Shown: positions 33,427 through 42,979 of the stretch, one piece after another
Position numbering within the stretch: position 1 is the stretch's first letter
How the letters are laid out: each line of letters starts with the position of its first letter
Assembly: GCA_017994115.1 (NCBI GenBank)
Contig: JAGOLK010000006.1
Coordinates: forward strand, 1-56,297
Source of the DNA: Clostridia bacterium
GTDB taxonomy: Bacteria; Bacillota; Clostridia; Lutisporales; Lutisporaceae
Length of the DNA: 56,297 bases
Direction: 5' to 3'
Made by a program: the position numbers and the translations under genes
The notes under the pieces: generated by a model
Databases searched by the model: none
The model's input: the letters and a program-made list of their open reading frames with translations, nothing else
What the model was told of the DNA's origin: nothing

Positions 33427-34062
33427 ATGGCTGATTTTTTAAGGGAATGGATCATAAACATAACGGTGATAATCATTTTTATAATGTTTCTGGATACCAT
33501 AATCCCGAATAATTCCATGAAACGTTATATAAACGTGATTGTGGGGCTTATGATCATAGTAGTTGTAATAAAGCCTTTTGTGCTGATAAAGGATTATGCA
33601 GACAGCTTTAATATGAAATTTCTTGAAACTTCAAGCTATATAGAACAAGGCGGTTTAGCGTCAGACAATACAGAAATAAGCAATTTCCAGCAGCAGATGG
33701 CAGTAGAAATCTTTGAAAACAACCTGAAAAAGCAGGTTGAAAGGATTGTTGACAACAGTACGGATTCAGATTACGAGGAATTATCGATAGATCTTCGGCT
33801 GGAGAAGGATTTTGAAAGCAAAGACTTCGGTGAAATAAAATCGATAGAGGTTAGCATAAGCAAGAGGCCAAAAGAGGTAATAGAAGTTGACAGGATAAGA
33901 ATTGCGGCTGACGAAAATACGGAAGTTAATAAAAATGTAATTAATAAAGACAAAGTTGAATATAATTTGAATAATAGCAGAATAAGAAGTGAGATTAGGG
34001 ATGGGATAAGCAAAGCTTTGGGAATCAGTGAATCGATTATAAGGGTTGAGGTAAGACAGTAA
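33427..34062 (+). CDS. spoIIIAF: Stage III sporulation protein AF
   Basis: This 211-residue protein has two N-terminal membrane helices (ADFLREWIINITVIIIFIMFLDTIIPN and YINVIVGLMIIVVVIKPF) and a C-terminal extracellular domain rich in charged residues, with a secretion ring-building fold in solved homologues. AGGTGG lies about 9 bases upstream of the ATG. It is 17 bases from spoIIIAE. Confidence 0.92.
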   Translation: MADFLREWIINITVIIIFIMFLDTIIPNNSMKRYINVIVGLMIIVVVIKPFVLIKDYADSFNMKFLETSSYIEQGGLASDNTEISNFQQQMAVEIFENNLKKQVERIVDNSTDSDYEELSIDLRLEKDFESKDFGEIKSIEVSISKRPKEVIEVDRIRIAADENTEVNKNVINKDKVEYNLNNSRIRSEIRDGISKALGISESIIRVEVRQ

Positions 34063-34083
34063 TAATGCAAGGGAGGAAGTACT

Positions 34084-34707
34084 ATGAAATTACTTGAGTG
34101 GTTGATGGATAAATTAAGAAAAGTGAATTTTCAAAAGCTGAACTTTTCAAAAAAGACCACTGCAAATCTGATTATCGTATTCTGCTTGGGGCTGGCTCTG
34201 ATTTTAATTGCTGATTTTTACAGGGATGTCCGGAGGGACAGGGCATCAGATGAAGGTATTTTTAGTGAAATTACGCAGGCAGATACAGGAACTTCAGACA
34301 ACAACGCTTCTGACTATGCCAGAAAACTGGAGGCGGATTTGTCTTCAATACTCAGCAAGATTCAGGATGCGGGCAAGGTTTCGGTAATGATTACTCTGGA
34401 GAGCGGAGCAGAAATAATTCCTGCAAAGGATGAATCAACCTCCGACAAAGTGACCAATGAAAAGGATACAAGCGGCGGAACACGGATAATAAACGAGAAA
34501 ACAACGGATGACAAAGTCGTATTTACTGCCGCTCAGGGAGGTAATTCAAAGCCTTTGATAATAAAGGAGATAAACCCGGAAGTAAAAGGTGTAATTGTAG
34601 TAGCCGAAGGCGCCAAAGATTCAAAGGTTAAGCTGAAAATTTCCCAGGCGGTGCAAACGGTATTGGATATTCCCGCCTATAGAGTAACGGTATATGAAAG
34701 GAATTAG
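34084..34707 (+). CDS. spoIIIAG: Stage III sporulation protein AG
   Basis: This 207-residue protein has one N-terminal membrane helix (TANLIIVFCLGLALILIADFY). Its extracellular ring-building domain contains LSSILSKIQDAGKVSVMITLESG and KPLIIKEINPEVKGVIVVAEGA. SpoIIIAG forms the large 30-fold ring in the intermembrane space in B. subtilis. A variable Thr/Glu-rich insertion (about residues 115-150) matches the loop that forms the beta-barrel collar. Confidence 0.93.
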   Translation: MKLLEWLMDKLRKVNFQKLNFSKKTTANLIIVFCLGLALILIADFYRDVRRDRASDEGIFSEITQADTGTSDNNASDYARKLEADLSSILSKIQDAGKVSVMITLESGAEIIPAKDESTSDKVTNEKDTSGGTRIINEKTTDDKVVFTAAQGGNSKPLIIKEINPEVKGVIVVAEGAKDSKVKLKISQAVQTVLDIPAYRVTVYERN

Positions 34708-34737
34708 TATTAAATATAAATTCAGGGAGGTATAATC

Positions 34738-35331
34738 ATGCAAGTGAAGAAAAAAAATTTAATAATATGTTCAATGATAATACTGCTTTTTGTTGTCGGG
34801 TATGCTTACAACAGTTTTACTTCCGAAAGGCTGACTGATGCAAATCTTGATCTGGACGCGCAAGTAGTCGGAACAGATGAAATGCAAAGCGGCAGGATGC
34901 CTGCCGAAACGGCGGGAACAGAAGAGGCAGCGGGGCCAATAGTCATAGAGGATAGCGGCGGTGAGGCATTAGAAACAACAGCAGCTTCCTTTTTCTCGGA
35001 ATACAGGATTGAAAGGGATAAGAACAGAAGCAAGGAAGTAGAAATGTGGCAGGATATAATAAACAGTGACAAGGCGGAAGAGAATTTCAAGAATATGGCG
35101 CAGCAGGAGATTGTGAAAATCGTATCCCTTACCGATAAAGAAATGATAATTGAGAATCTCATAATTTCCAGAGGTTTTAACGATGCATTGGTATTTCTTA
35201 CCGATGACTCTGCAACAGTCATAGTTGAAGCCAAGGAGCTTACTTCCTCAAATATTGCACAGATACAGGACATTGTAGTAAGAAAAACAAAGCTGGACCC
35301 CAAAAACATAAAAATAATGAAGAAAAACTAA
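34738..35331 (+). CDS. spoIIIAH: Stage III sporulation protein AH (SpoIIQ partner)
   Basis: This 197-residue protein has an N-terminal membrane helix (NLIICSMIILLFVVGYAYN), an acidic Ala/Glu linker and a C-terminal YscJ/FliF-like domain (SEYRIERDKNRSKEVEMWQDIINS..., then DALVFLTDDSATVIVEA). It is the mother-cell partner of forespore SpoIIQ. It is the last gene of the operon; the following ~150 bases hold only two TATAAT-like boxes before the Asp23 gene. Confidence 0.94.
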   Translation: MQVKKKNLIICSMIILLFVVGYAYNSFTSERLTDANLDLDAQVVGTDEMQSGRMPAETAGTEEAAGPIVIEDSGGEALETTAASFFSEYRIERDKNRSKEVEMWQDIINSDKAEENFKNMAQQEIVKIVSLTDKEMIIENLIISRGFNDALVFLTDDSATVIVEAKELTSSNIAQIQDIVVRKTKLDPKNIKIMKKN

Positions 35332-35485
35332 AGCGTATTCTATGAATCCTAGGTTATGCCTATCCTAAAGCCCATGGAATAAATACTATAATAATGTATA
35401 ATATAATATTGGCAGATACATATATTTGTAAATGGATTCGGATTTTGATATAATTGTTCATAGAATCTACAAGGGGGTGCAATAT

Positions 35486-35881
35486 TTGGAAAAGGAGATA
35501 AAATTGGATAAGTACGGTAATGTTAAGATTGCGGACGATGTAGTTGCAATAATTGCTGAAATAGCTGCCAGAGAAGTACAGGGTGTTTATTCCATGAGCG
35601 GCGGGATAGCTGACAGCATAACAGAGATACTTGGCAAGAAAAACCCTTCAAAAGGGGTTAAGGTTGAAGTAGGCGAAAAAGAAGCTGCCATTGACCTATA
35701 CATAATAGTTGATTATGGTGTGAGAATACCTGATGTTTCCTGGCAAATACAGGAGAACGTCAAGAAGGCTGTTGAGACAATGACCGGCCTGACTGTGGTG
35801 GAAGTAAACATTCATATACAAGGAATAAATCTGGATAAGGAAAACAAAGAAGAAGAGAATCCTGAAGGAAAATCCAAATAG
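35486..35881 (+). CDS. Asp23/Gls24 family envelope stress response protein (YqhY-like)
   Basis: This 131-residue protein has the Asp23 core: VKIADDVVAIIAEIAAREVQGVYSM, a variable glycine loop, VKVEVGEKEAAIDLYIIVDYGVRIPDV and WQIQENVKKAVETMTGLTVVEVNIHIQGI. In Firmicutes the paralogue located before nusB (YqhY) is tied to lipid synthesis (acetyl-CoA carboxylase) control. The TTG at 35486 is chosen for AAGGGGGTG 6 bases upstream; the earlier in-frame start has none. Two TATAAT boxes at 35387 and 35397 may belong to its promoter. Confidence 0.88.
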   Translation: MEKEIKLDKYGNVKIADDVVAIIAEIAAREVQGVYSMSGGIADSITEILGKKNPSKGVKVEVGEKEAAIDLYIIVDYGVRIPDVSWQIQENVKKAVETMTGLTVVEVNIHIQGINLDKENKEEENPEGKSK

Positions 35882-35890
35882 ACTTTTATA

Positions 35891-35937
35891 AACTAACCCT
35901 CTTATGATTCTATTATACAGTAAAGAGGGTTAGTTTA
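35891..35937 (+). terminator. Hairpin between the Asp23 gene and nusB
   Basis: AACTAACCCTCTT (35891-35903) pairs with AAGAGGGTTAGTT (35923-35935) over 13 bp. The T tract is weak, so partial read-through into nusB is likely. Confidence 0.7.
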
Positions 35938-35972
35938 AATATATGCAGGTTGTAAAACACATAGGAGGATTT

Positions 35973-36434
35973 ATGAGCAGAAGGCTTGCCAGAGAATTTG
36001 CAATTCAATTCCTATATAGTAAGGATTTCAATAAGAACGAAAATACTGATGAAATGCTTGAGGATTTTTTTGAGATTAAAGAGGAAAAAGGGCATGACGG
36101 GCTGCAGGATTCCATGAAGAAAGCAGATATGAAATTTGCCGAAGAAATAATCAAAGGTACTATTGGGAAGCTCCAGGAAATAGATCAATTCATACAAAAC
36201 AATACAACCGGCTGGACAAAAGAGAGGATTGCCAAGGTTGACCTGGCAATTTTAAGGCTTGCTTTGTATGAAATTCTTTTTCGCGATGACATTCCTGACA
36301 GTGTATCAATCAATGAAGCAATTGAGCTTGCCAAGAAATACAGCACTGATGAATCCGGAAGCTTTGTCAACGGTGTGCTTGGTAAAATCAAAAGAGAAGC
36401 GGATATAAAGGTGTATGGAACAAATGAGCAATGA
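35973..36434 (+). CDS. nusB: Transcription antitermination factor NusB
   Basis: This 153-residue helical RNA-binding protein for rRNA antitermination shows MSRRLAREFAIQFLYSKDF at the start, a KEEKGHDG insertion, and the C-terminal signature RIAKVDLAILRLALYEILFRDDIPDSVSINEAIELAKKYSTDESGSFVNGVLGKI. The ATG at 35973 has AGGAGG upstream, so the longer reading from 35943 is rejected. Its end overlaps xseA by 11 bases. Confidence 0.95.
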   Translation: MSRRLAREFAIQFLYSKDFNKNENTDEMLEDFFEIKEEKGHDGLQDSMKKADMKFAEEIIKGTIGKLQEIDQFIQNNTTGWTKERIAKVDLAILRLALYEILFRDDIPDSVSINEAIELAKKYSTDESGSFVNGVLGKIKREADIKVYGTNEQ

Positions 36435-37635
36435 AAGAATATTTACGGTTACCGAAGTCAATAATTATATAAAGTATCTGATACAGAATGATGTGCTCCT
36501 TTCACATATTCATGTGAAAGGAGAGATATCCAATTTCAAGCATCACTCGTCAGGGCACATATACTTCACATTAAAGGACGCAGACTCAAGAATAAGATGT
36601 GTCATGTTCAAGGGCAATGCCTCAAAGCTCAGGTTCATGCCCGAGGATGGCTGTGCCGTTATACTGAGGGGTTATTTTTCAATATATGAAAGAGACGGGC
36701 AGTACCAATTTTATACTGAGGACATGATTCCCGAAGGGACAGGCTCTCTATATAAGGCCTACGAACAGCTTAAGAAAAAGCTTGCTGCCATGGGCTATTT
36801 TGATGAGGCAAGGAAGAAGAAAATACCCTTTATGCCCCGGGCTGTCGGTGTGGTTACATCACCTACGGGAGCCGCTGTAAGGGATATAATATCGATAATA
36901 AGAAGAAGATGCCCCTGCATAGATGTATACTTATACCCTGTGCAAGTGCAGGGGGCAGGGGCGGAAAATGAAATTGCGGAAGGGATCAGGTATTTCAATT
37001 CCAAGGGAAATGTAGACGTCATGATAATCGGCCGCGGCGGCGGTTCCATTGAAGAGCTTTGGGCCTTCAATGAGGAGGCGGTGGCAAAGGCTGTATACGA
37101 ATCGGATATACCGGTAATTTCGGCAGTGGGGCATGAAACAGATTATACAATTTCTGATTTCACTGCGGATCTGAGAGCGGCGACTCCATCTGCGGCAGCT
37201 GAGCTGGCGGTTCCCGACATGCAGAGCCTGTTGGGAAAGTTAAGCCAGTATCAATATGTTCTGAACTCTGCAATTGCAAATTTTATAAAGGATAATAGAA
37301 GCAGGGTTGAGAGGATTTCCGGAGACAGTGTTTTCAGGCAGCTGGAGAGGAAAGTCCTCAATATGAGACAGACTCTTGATTCGCTGGACAAGTACCTGGA
37401 TTACAATATGCTGAATATAATGAAGGGCAGAAGGAATGAAATCGACAAGACAATAGGGAAGCTGCAGCTGCTAAACCCTGAGGCAGCTATGGGCAGGGGT
37501 TACGGCATAATCATTAGAAAATCCGACGGAAAGCTCCTGACTTCTGTTAAAGATATGCAGCTTAATGAGGAGCTTTGCATAAAGCTGAAGGACGGAAAAG
37601 CGGAAGTCCAGGTCAAAAGACTGGAGAGTACATAA
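36424..37635 (+). CDS. xseA: Exodeoxyribonuclease VII large subunit
   Basis: This protein of about 403 residues has an N-terminal OB fold (VTEVNNYIKYLIQNDVLLSHIHVKGEISNFKHHSSGHIYFTLKD). The catalytic domain follows with VGVVTSPTGAAVRDII, GRGGGSIEELWAFN and AVGHETDYTISDFTADLRAATPSAAAE, then a coiled-coil and a C-terminal RGYGIIIRKSDGKLL tail. ATGs at 36415 and 36424 are both possible; AAGGTG is better spaced (10 bases) for 36424. xseB follows 49 bases later. Confidence 0.95.
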   Translation: MSNERIFTVTEVNNYIKYLIQNDVLLSHIHVKGEISNFKHHSSGHIYFTLKDADSRIRCVMFKGNASKLRFMPEDGCAVILRGYFSIYERDGQYQFYTEDMIPEGTGSLYKAYEQLKKKLAAMGYFDEARKKKIPFMPRAVGVVTSPTGAAVRDIISIIRRRCPCIDVYLYPVQVQGAGAENEIAEGIRYFNSKGNVDVMIIGRGGGSIEELWAFNEEAVAKAVYESDIPVISAVGHETDYTISDFTADLRAATPSAAAELAVPDMQSLLGKLSQYQYVLNSAIANFIKDNRSRVERISGDSVFRQLERKVLNMRQTLDSLDKYLDYNMLNIMKGRRNEIDKTIGKLQLLNPEAAMGRGYGIIIRKSDGKLLTSVKDMQLNEELCIKLKDGKAEVQVKRLEST

Positions 37636-37684
37636 AATATATATAAAAACCCTACAATAATATCTTGAAATGGAGAAGAATAAT

Positions 37685-37921
37685 ATGAATGAGAATTTTT
37701 CATTTGAGCAGGCTTTAAAGAGGCTGGAGGAAATAGTGGAGACTCTGGAGGCAGGCAATATTTCTCTTGAAGAGTCAATTAAAATCTATCAGGAGGGGAT
37801 TGCTCTTTCAAAGCTTTGCTCCGGGAAGCTGGAAGAAGCTGAGGGGAAGGTAATGGCTATTATGAATCGCGGGAGCGAGCAGATGGAGGAATTCAGCATT
37901 AGTCAAATCAAGGAGGCATAG
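37685..37921 (+). CDS. xseB: Exodeoxyribonuclease VII small subunit
   Basis: This 78-residue helical protein has the XseB pattern NFSFEQALKRLEEIVETLEAGNISLEESIKIYQEGIALSKLCSGKLEEAEGKV. It binds the XseA coiled coil to form ExoVII. The ATG at 37685 has GGAG 9 bases upstream; an in-frame ATG at 37670 precedes the ribosome site. The ispA start lies 3 bases after the stop. Confidence 0.93.
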   Translation: MNENFSFEQALKRLEEIVETLEAGNISLEESIKIYQEGIALSKLCSGKLEEAEGKVMAIMNRGSEQMEEFSISQIKEA

Positions 37922-37923
37922 AA

Positions 37924-38805
37924 TTGGACCTTAAGGAGTATCTGGCAAATAAAAGGCATTTGGTGGAACAGAAGCTTGAATCCATGATACCGGCAGACAA
38001 TAGTATACCCGTTATTACGGAAGCAATGAGGTATAGCCTGCTGGCAGGGGGTAAGAGGCTCAGGCCCATACTTGCCATAATGTCCTGTGAGCTTTTTGGA
38101 GGGCAGGAGGATGAGGTGCTTCCCTTTGCCTGCTGTATAGAAATGATTCACACATATTCACTTATTCATGATGATTTACCGGCCATGGATAATGATGATC
38201 TCAGGCGGGGAAGGCCGACCAGCCACAAGGTTTTTGGAGAGGGCTTTGCTGTCCTTGCCGGTGATGCATTGTTGAACAATGCTTTTGAAACCATGACGGC
38301 TATATTGATGGAGAATCCCAAGCCTGAATATATAAGGGCCATGGATATAATATGCAGGGCCTCGGGAATATCCGGAATGATAGGCGGACAGTGCATCGAC
38401 CTGTACTATGAAAACAGGTGTATTGATATTGATACTCTGAAATGTATGCATCGGAAAAAGACGGGGGCACTGATTAAAGCATCCCTTGCGGTCGGTGCGG
38501 TTATTGCAAAAGCAGATGAAGGTGACATAAAAAATATTATGGAATTCGGAGATGCAATTGGGCTCGCATACCAGGTGGAAGATGACATACTTGATGTTTC
38601 AGGTTCTGAAGAAAAGCTTGGGAAAAGTATAAACAAGGATGCGGAATTTCACAAATCAAACTTTATCAGCTTCTACGGACTGGATAAATCCATAAGCATC
38701 GCGGGAGAGCTTGTCGAGGAAGCCAAGAAAAAGCTTGAAAGATATGGGGACAAAAGCTGCTATCTTATTGAACTGTCCGATTTCATCATTGACAGGGATA
38801 ACTAA
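37924..38805 (+). CDS. ispA: Polyprenyl synthetase (geranyl/farnesyl diphosphate synthase)
   Basis: This 293-residue trans-prenyltransferase has the first Asp-rich motif DDLPAMDND, preceded by GGKRLRPIL and HTYSLIH, and the second DDILD with the lysines of the active site (GKSINKD). It condenses IPP onto DMAPP and GPP to supply FPP for undecaprenyl phosphate. The TTG at 37924 has AAGGAGG 7 bases upstream. Its partner in the pathway, dxs, is two genes downstream. Confidence 0.94.
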   Translation: MDLKEYLANKRHLVEQKLESMIPADNSIPVITEAMRYSLLAGGKRLRPILAIMSCELFGGQEDEVLPFACCIEMIHTYSLIHDDLPAMDNDDLRRGRPTSHKVFGEGFAVLAGDALLNNAFETMTAILMENPKPEYIRAMDIICRASGISGMIGGQCIDLYYENRCIDIDTLKCMHRKKTGALIKASLAVGAVIAKADEGDIKNIMEFGDAIGLAYQVEDDILDVSGSEEKLGKSINKDAEFHKSNFISFYGLDKSISIAGELVEEAKKKLERYGDKSCYLIELSDFIIDRDN

Positions 38806-38862
38806 ACTTTACAGCATGAATAACAGAGTACATATGAAAAGTATTTGAGGAGAGGGTTGTTT

Positions 38863-39309
38863 TTGAATTTTTTTGTGAAAGTTGCGGACAACAAAGCGTT
38901 GCTGGCCTGTATTACGGCATGGTTAATCGCACAGATACTCAAAATAATATTTACTTTTTACAGCAGCAAGAAGCTGGATCTGACCAGGCTCGTAGGTTCC
39001 GGAGGCATGCCGAGTTCTCATACTGCTTTTGTAATGGCGCTTTCTACGTCAATAGGAAGGATGTATGGCTGGGACTCTCCTATCTTTGCCGTTTCCTTGT
39101 GCTTCGCCTTTGTGGTGATGTATGATGCTGCAGGAGTAAGAAGGGCAGCAGGAAACCAGGCAAGAATATTAAATATGATAATCGAGGATCTTGCACACAA
39201 CAAGCCGATTACCGACGAAAAGCTGAAGGAGCTTATAGGACATACTCCGAAGGAAGTTTTGGCCGGTGCAGTATTGGGAATTGTTGTTGCGAACATTATG
39301 GTGCGATAA
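38863..39309 (+). CDS. Divergent PAP2 family protein (DUF212, YuiD-like)
   Basis: This membrane protein of about 148 residues has four hydrophobic segments and the DUF212 signature LVGSGGMPSSHTAFVMALSTSIG, then FVVMYDAAGVRRAAGNQA and LKELIGHTPKEVLAGAVLGIVVA. It is related to acid phosphatases/PAP2 and may act on prenyl phosphates, a good fit with its place between ispA and dxs; this is inference. The TTG at 38863 is chosen for GAGGAGAGGG 6 bases upstream. Confidence 0.88.
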   Translation: MNFFVKVADNKALLACITAWLIAQILKIIFTFYSSKKLDLTRLVGSGGMPSSHTAFVMALSTSIGRMYGWDSPIFAVSLCFAFVVMYDAAGVRRAAGNQARILNMIIEDLAHNKPITDEKLKELIGHTPKEVLAGAVLGIVVANIMVR

Positions 39310-39335
39310 AAATAAGTTAGAAGGTTGAGTTATAA

Positions 39336-41195
39336 ATGTATAAAATTCTGGATAGTATAAATTCTCCTGCCGATTTGAAAAAACTGAGCTACCAGGAGCT
39401 TGAAGTTCTTTCAAAGGAGCTTAGGGATTATGTAATAAAAGTAGTTTCCGAAAACGGAGGCCATTTGGCTTCAAATCTTGGGGTAGTTGAGCTTACCCTG
39501 GCGCTTCATAGGGTTTTTGACACACCTAGGGACAAAATAGTATGGGATGTGGGGCATCAGTCTTATATCCACAAAATTATTACAGGCAGAAGAGAAAGCT
39601 TTAAAACCCTTAGAAAAATCAATGGAATCAGCGGCTTCCCCAAGAGGGAAGAGAGTGTTTACGACTCATTTGAAACAGGACACAGCAGTACATCCATATC
39701 TGCTGCCCTTGGCATGGCAAAAGCAAGGGATCTTGCCGGAGAAAACTACTCCGTCGCTGCAGTTATAGGGGACGGTGCACTTACAGGAGGCATGGCCTTT
39801 GAAGCATTGAACCATGCCGGAGACTTTCCGACCAATCTTATTGTGATATTAAATGACAATGAAATGTCAATATCTCATAATATAGGGGGCCTGTCCAACT
39901 ATCTGAGCAAGATCAGAACAGAGCCGGCATATTTCAAAATGAAAGGCAAGATAGAGGCTATATTGAACAGGATACCTGTGATAGGGGGATCTATGTTCAG
40001 AGGAGCTGAAAGGCTCAGAGACTGGATGAAATACCTGCTGGTTCCCGGAGTTATTTTTGAAGAACTGGGTTTCAAATATTTCGGACCTATAAACGGCCAT
40101 GATATAAGAAAGCTTGAAGACGTAATAAAAAGAGCAAAATCATATAACGGGTATCCTGTATTGATACATGTAGTAACTGTAAAAGGAAAAGGCTATTCCA
40201 TAGCTGAGAACAAGCCGGATATATATCACGGCATCAGCCCCTTCTTTATTGAAAACGGAGAGCTTAAATCAAAGAATTCAAAAAAGACTTATTCCGAGAT
40301 ATTCGGAGATACCCTGTTAAAGCTTGCGGGCGAGGATAACAAAATAGTTGCCGTGTCGGCTGCAATGGCTGAAGGAACAGGTTTATCCGCTTTTGCATCA
40401 AAATATAAGGGCAGGTTTTTTGATGTGGGTATTGCCGAGCAGCATGCGGTAACCTTCTGTGCCGGCTTGGCCTCAGAGGGCTTCAGGCCTGTTTTTGCAG
40501 TGTATTCCACATTCCTGCAAAGGGCTTATGACCAGATTATTCATGATGTCTGCATGCAGAAGCTGAATGTAGTGTTCGCCATTGACAGGGCAGGTATTGT
40601 CGGCTCCGATGGGGAGACTCATCAGGGAGTATTTGACATCACATACCTGAGGCATATTCCAAATATCAGGATAATGAGCCCCAAAGACGGAAATGAGTTG
40701 AGTGAAATGCTGGAAATGGCCTTGTCCCTTGAAGGTCCAACGGCGATAAGATATCCAAGGGGAAAGGCAAAGAAGTTTGAATTTGCCCATACGCCCCTGG
40801 AGTTAGGGAAAAGCGAGGTCATTCTGGAGGGAGAAGACGGTGTCATTATATCGGAAGGCAATATGGTTTCAACAGCCCTGGAGGTATGCGAAAGACTGGA
40901 AAAAGCCGGCAGGAACTTTACCCTGGTTAACGCAAGATTCATAAAACCCTTGGATGAAGAGCTGCTTGTCGGACTTTCGAAGAAACACAAGCTCATATAC
41001 ACCTTGGAGGACAATGTAGTAAGCGGCGGCTTCGGAAGCAGCATTCTGGAATTGTTAAGCCGGCTGAGGGCGGATGTTGACGTCAGAATAATCGGTTTTG
41101 ACGACAGTTTCATACCTCACGGAGAAAAGGAAGAGCTTTATTCCCTGAAAAAAATAGACAGTGAAAGCGTATTCAACACAATTATGAAGGAGTAG
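39336..41195 (+). CDS. dxs: 1-deoxy-D-xylulose-5-phosphate synthase
   Basis: This 619-residue thiamine-diphosphate enzyme of the MEP isoprenoid pathway condenses pyruvate and glyceraldehyde 3-phosphate. VWDVGHQSYIHKIITGR and SGFPKREES in the N-terminal part, the ThDP motif GDGALTGGMAFEALNHAG...NDNEMSIS, then DVGIAEQHAVTFCAGLA (catalytic Glu), DRAGIVGSDGETHQG and a C-terminal domain are all present. A modest AAGG site precedes the ATG. Confidence 0.96.
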   Translation: MYKILDSINSPADLKKLSYQELEVLSKELRDYVIKVVSENGGHLASNLGVVELTLALHRVFDTPRDKIVWDVGHQSYIHKIITGRRESFKTLRKINGISGFPKREESVYDSFETGHSSTSISAALGMAKARDLAGENYSVAAVIGDGALTGGMAFEALNHAGDFPTNLIVILNDNEMSISHNIGGLSNYLSKIRTEPAYFKMKGKIEAILNRIPVIGGSMFRGAERLRDWMKYLLVPGVIFEELGFKYFGPINGHDIRKLEDVIKRAKSYNGYPVLIHVVTVKGKGYSIAENKPDIYHGISPFFIENGELKSKNSKKTYSEIFGDTLLKLAGEDNKIVAVSAAMAEGTGLSAFASKYKGRFFDVGIAEQHAVTFCAGLASEGFRPVFAVYSTFLQRAYDQIIHDVCMQKLNVVFAIDRAGIVGSDGETHQGVFDITYLRHIPNIRIMSPKDGNELSEMLEMALSLEGPTAIRYPRGKAKKFEFAHTPLELGKSEVILEGEDGVIISEGNMVSTALEVCERLEKAGRNFTLVNARFIKPLDEELLVGLSKKHKLIYTLEDNVVSGGFGSSILELLSRLRADVDVRIIGFDDSFIPHGEKEELYSLKKIDSESVFNTIMKE

Positions 41196-41201
41196 AGTGA
41201 G

Positions 41202-42014
41202 TTGGCGGAAAAGGAAAGGCTGGATGTTCTCATACACAAACGCGGTATGTCCGAAAGCCGTGAAAAGGCAAGCAGCCTGATAATGTCAGGGATTGTATAT
41301 GTTAATGGCATCAAGGTTGAAAAACCGGGAACAAAGTTTACCATGGATTCAAATATTGAGATACGGGGCAATGCCCTGCCTTATGTCAGCAGGGGGGGCC
41401 TGAAGCTGGAAAAGGCTCTTTGTGAATTCGGCATCAATCTGAAGGATAAGGTAGCTCTGGACATAGGAGCATCAACAGGCGGCTTCACGGACTGTATGCT
41501 TAAAAACGGCGCTTTAAAGGTATATGCAATAGATGTCGGTTACGGGCAGCTGGCATGGAAGCTGCGGACTGACAGCAGAGTGGTATGTATGGAGCGGACA
41601 AACATCAGATATGTTACCCCTGAGGATATTAGCGAATCAGCAGACTTCTCATCAATAGACGTTTCCTTTATATCCCTGACAAAGGTACTTCCCGCAGTGA
41701 AGCATCTTTTAAATGAGACAGGTGAGATTGTATGCCTTATTAAACCACAGTTTGAGGCGGGTCGGGAAAAAGTCGGAAAAAAAGGTGTAGTGAGAGACAA
41801 GGACGTACATATTCAGGTAATTGAAAAAATAATTTCTTTCTGCAGTGATGAAATGGGACTATCCATACTGGGGTTAAGCTACTCACCCATAAAAGGGCCG
41901 GAAGGAAATATCGAATACCTGCTGTACCTGTCGAAAAGGAAAGATTTATCCGGTATGGCTCAAAGGATTGATGTTAGCGGTATTGTGTCAAAGGCCCATG
42001 AACTTTTGCATTGA
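41202..42014 (+). CDS. tlyA: TlyA family rRNA 2'-O-methyltransferase / hemolysin A homologue
   Basis: This 270-residue protein has an N-terminal S4 RNA-binding domain (RLDVLIHKRGMSESREKASSLIMSGIVYVNG) and a FtsJ-like methyltransferase domain with SRGGLKLEKAL, the SAM motif ALDIGASTGGFTDCML, the DVSFISL motif and the LIKPQFEAGR catalytic Lys. Homologues methylate ribose in 16S and 23S rRNA. The TTG at 41202 has AAGGAG 9 bases upstream, at the dxs stop. Confidence 0.92.
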   Translation: MAEKERLDVLIHKRGMSESREKASSLIMSGIVYVNGIKVEKPGTKFTMDSNIEIRGNALPYVSRGGLKLEKALCEFGINLKDKVALDIGASTGGFTDCMLKNGALKVYAIDVGYGQLAWKLRTDSRVVCMERTNIRYVTPEDISESADFSSIDVSFISLTKVLPAVKHLLNETGEIVCLIKPQFEAGREKVGKKGVVRDKDVHIQVIEKIISFCSDEMGLSILGLSYSPIKGPEGNIEYLLYLSKRKDLSGMAQRIDVSGIVSKAHELLH

Positions 42015-42104
42015 TTCGTGAGTTATGTAATGTAAATATTTGTAGATAATTTCAAATACATAATATAAAATATACTTAAGACATTTTAGGTGGTGTTGCA
42101 ATTA

Positions 42105-42953
42105 ATGAAGCTGGGGATTATTCCGAACATAAATAAAGATAAGGACTTAAACGTAACCAGAAGCATTTTGCTATGGTTTGCAAATAAAGATGTAGAGCTC
42201 CTGCTGGAATCGGATATTGCAGGAAGACTGGAATACAAAAATTCCGGCTGCAGCAGGGAGAATATATATTCCTCCAGCGATGTGGTAATTGTTCTTGGCG
42301 GTGACGGCACGATATTGAATATAGCAAGGCAATCAGCCCGGTATGATGTCCCCCTGTTCGGCATAAATCTCGGACATCTTGGGTTTCTGGCTGAAGCAGA
42401 AATAAATGACATGTACTTATCACTGGATAAGATTATGGAGGGAGATTATCATATTGAAAGAAGGATGATGCTGGAAGCATTGGTTGAAGGCGATGAAAAT
42501 AATGGGAAAGAATTTGTAGCTCTTAATGATTTCAGCGTTACAAAGGGCATGACTTCAAGAATGATAACCATTTCCACATATATAAATGACAGTTTTTTTG
42601 AACTCTATTCGGCGGACGGAGTAGTAGTATCCAGCCCTACAGGATCCACCGCATACTCGCTGTCAGCGGGAGGCCCTATAGTAAGCCCCGAATTGAAGGT
42701 ACTGATAATAACTCCTATATGTCCACACACAATCCATAACAGGTCAATTGTTGTGTCAGAAAAAGATGAAGTCAAAATAGTAATAGGCGATGAAAACTCT
42801 GAGGTCATGCTTTCGGTGGACGGACAGGATTCATATAAATTAAGTTCCGGAAAAGTAGTTAGAATAAGAAGTTCAAGCTTCGTCACCAACCTTGTCAAAC
42901 TAAAGCAGAGAAGCTTCTTTGATGTATTAAGAAGAAAAATTTCTGAGCGATAG
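42105..42953 (+). CDS. nadK: NAD kinase
   Basis: This protein of about 282 residues makes NADP from NAD. It has the nucleotide motif VVLGGDGTILNIAR and the NLGHLGFLAE family signature. Later it has LNDFSVTKG and the glycine-rich SPTGSTAYSLSAGGPIVSP, with a C-terminal VSIDGQ-like segment read here as LSVDGQDSY. The ATG at 42105 has AGGTGGTG 9 bases upstream; the in-frame GTG at 42090 overlaps that site. It precedes argR by 26 bases. Confidence 0.95.
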   Translation: MKLGIIPNINKDKDLNVTRSILLWFANKDVELLLESDIAGRLEYKNSGCSRENIYSSSDVVIVLGGDGTILNIARQSARYDVPLFGINLGHLGFLAEAEINDMYLSLDKIMEGDYHIERRMMLEALVEGDENNGKEFVALNDFSVTKGMTSRMITISTYINDSFFELYSADGVVVSSPTGSTAYSLSAGGPIVSPELKVLIITPICPHTIHNRSIVVSEKDEVKIVIGDENSEVMLSVDGQDSYKLSSGKVVRIRSSSFVTNLVKLKQRSFFDVLRRKISER

Positions 42954-42979
42954 TTAGAAAATGGAGTGGAGGTAGAGAA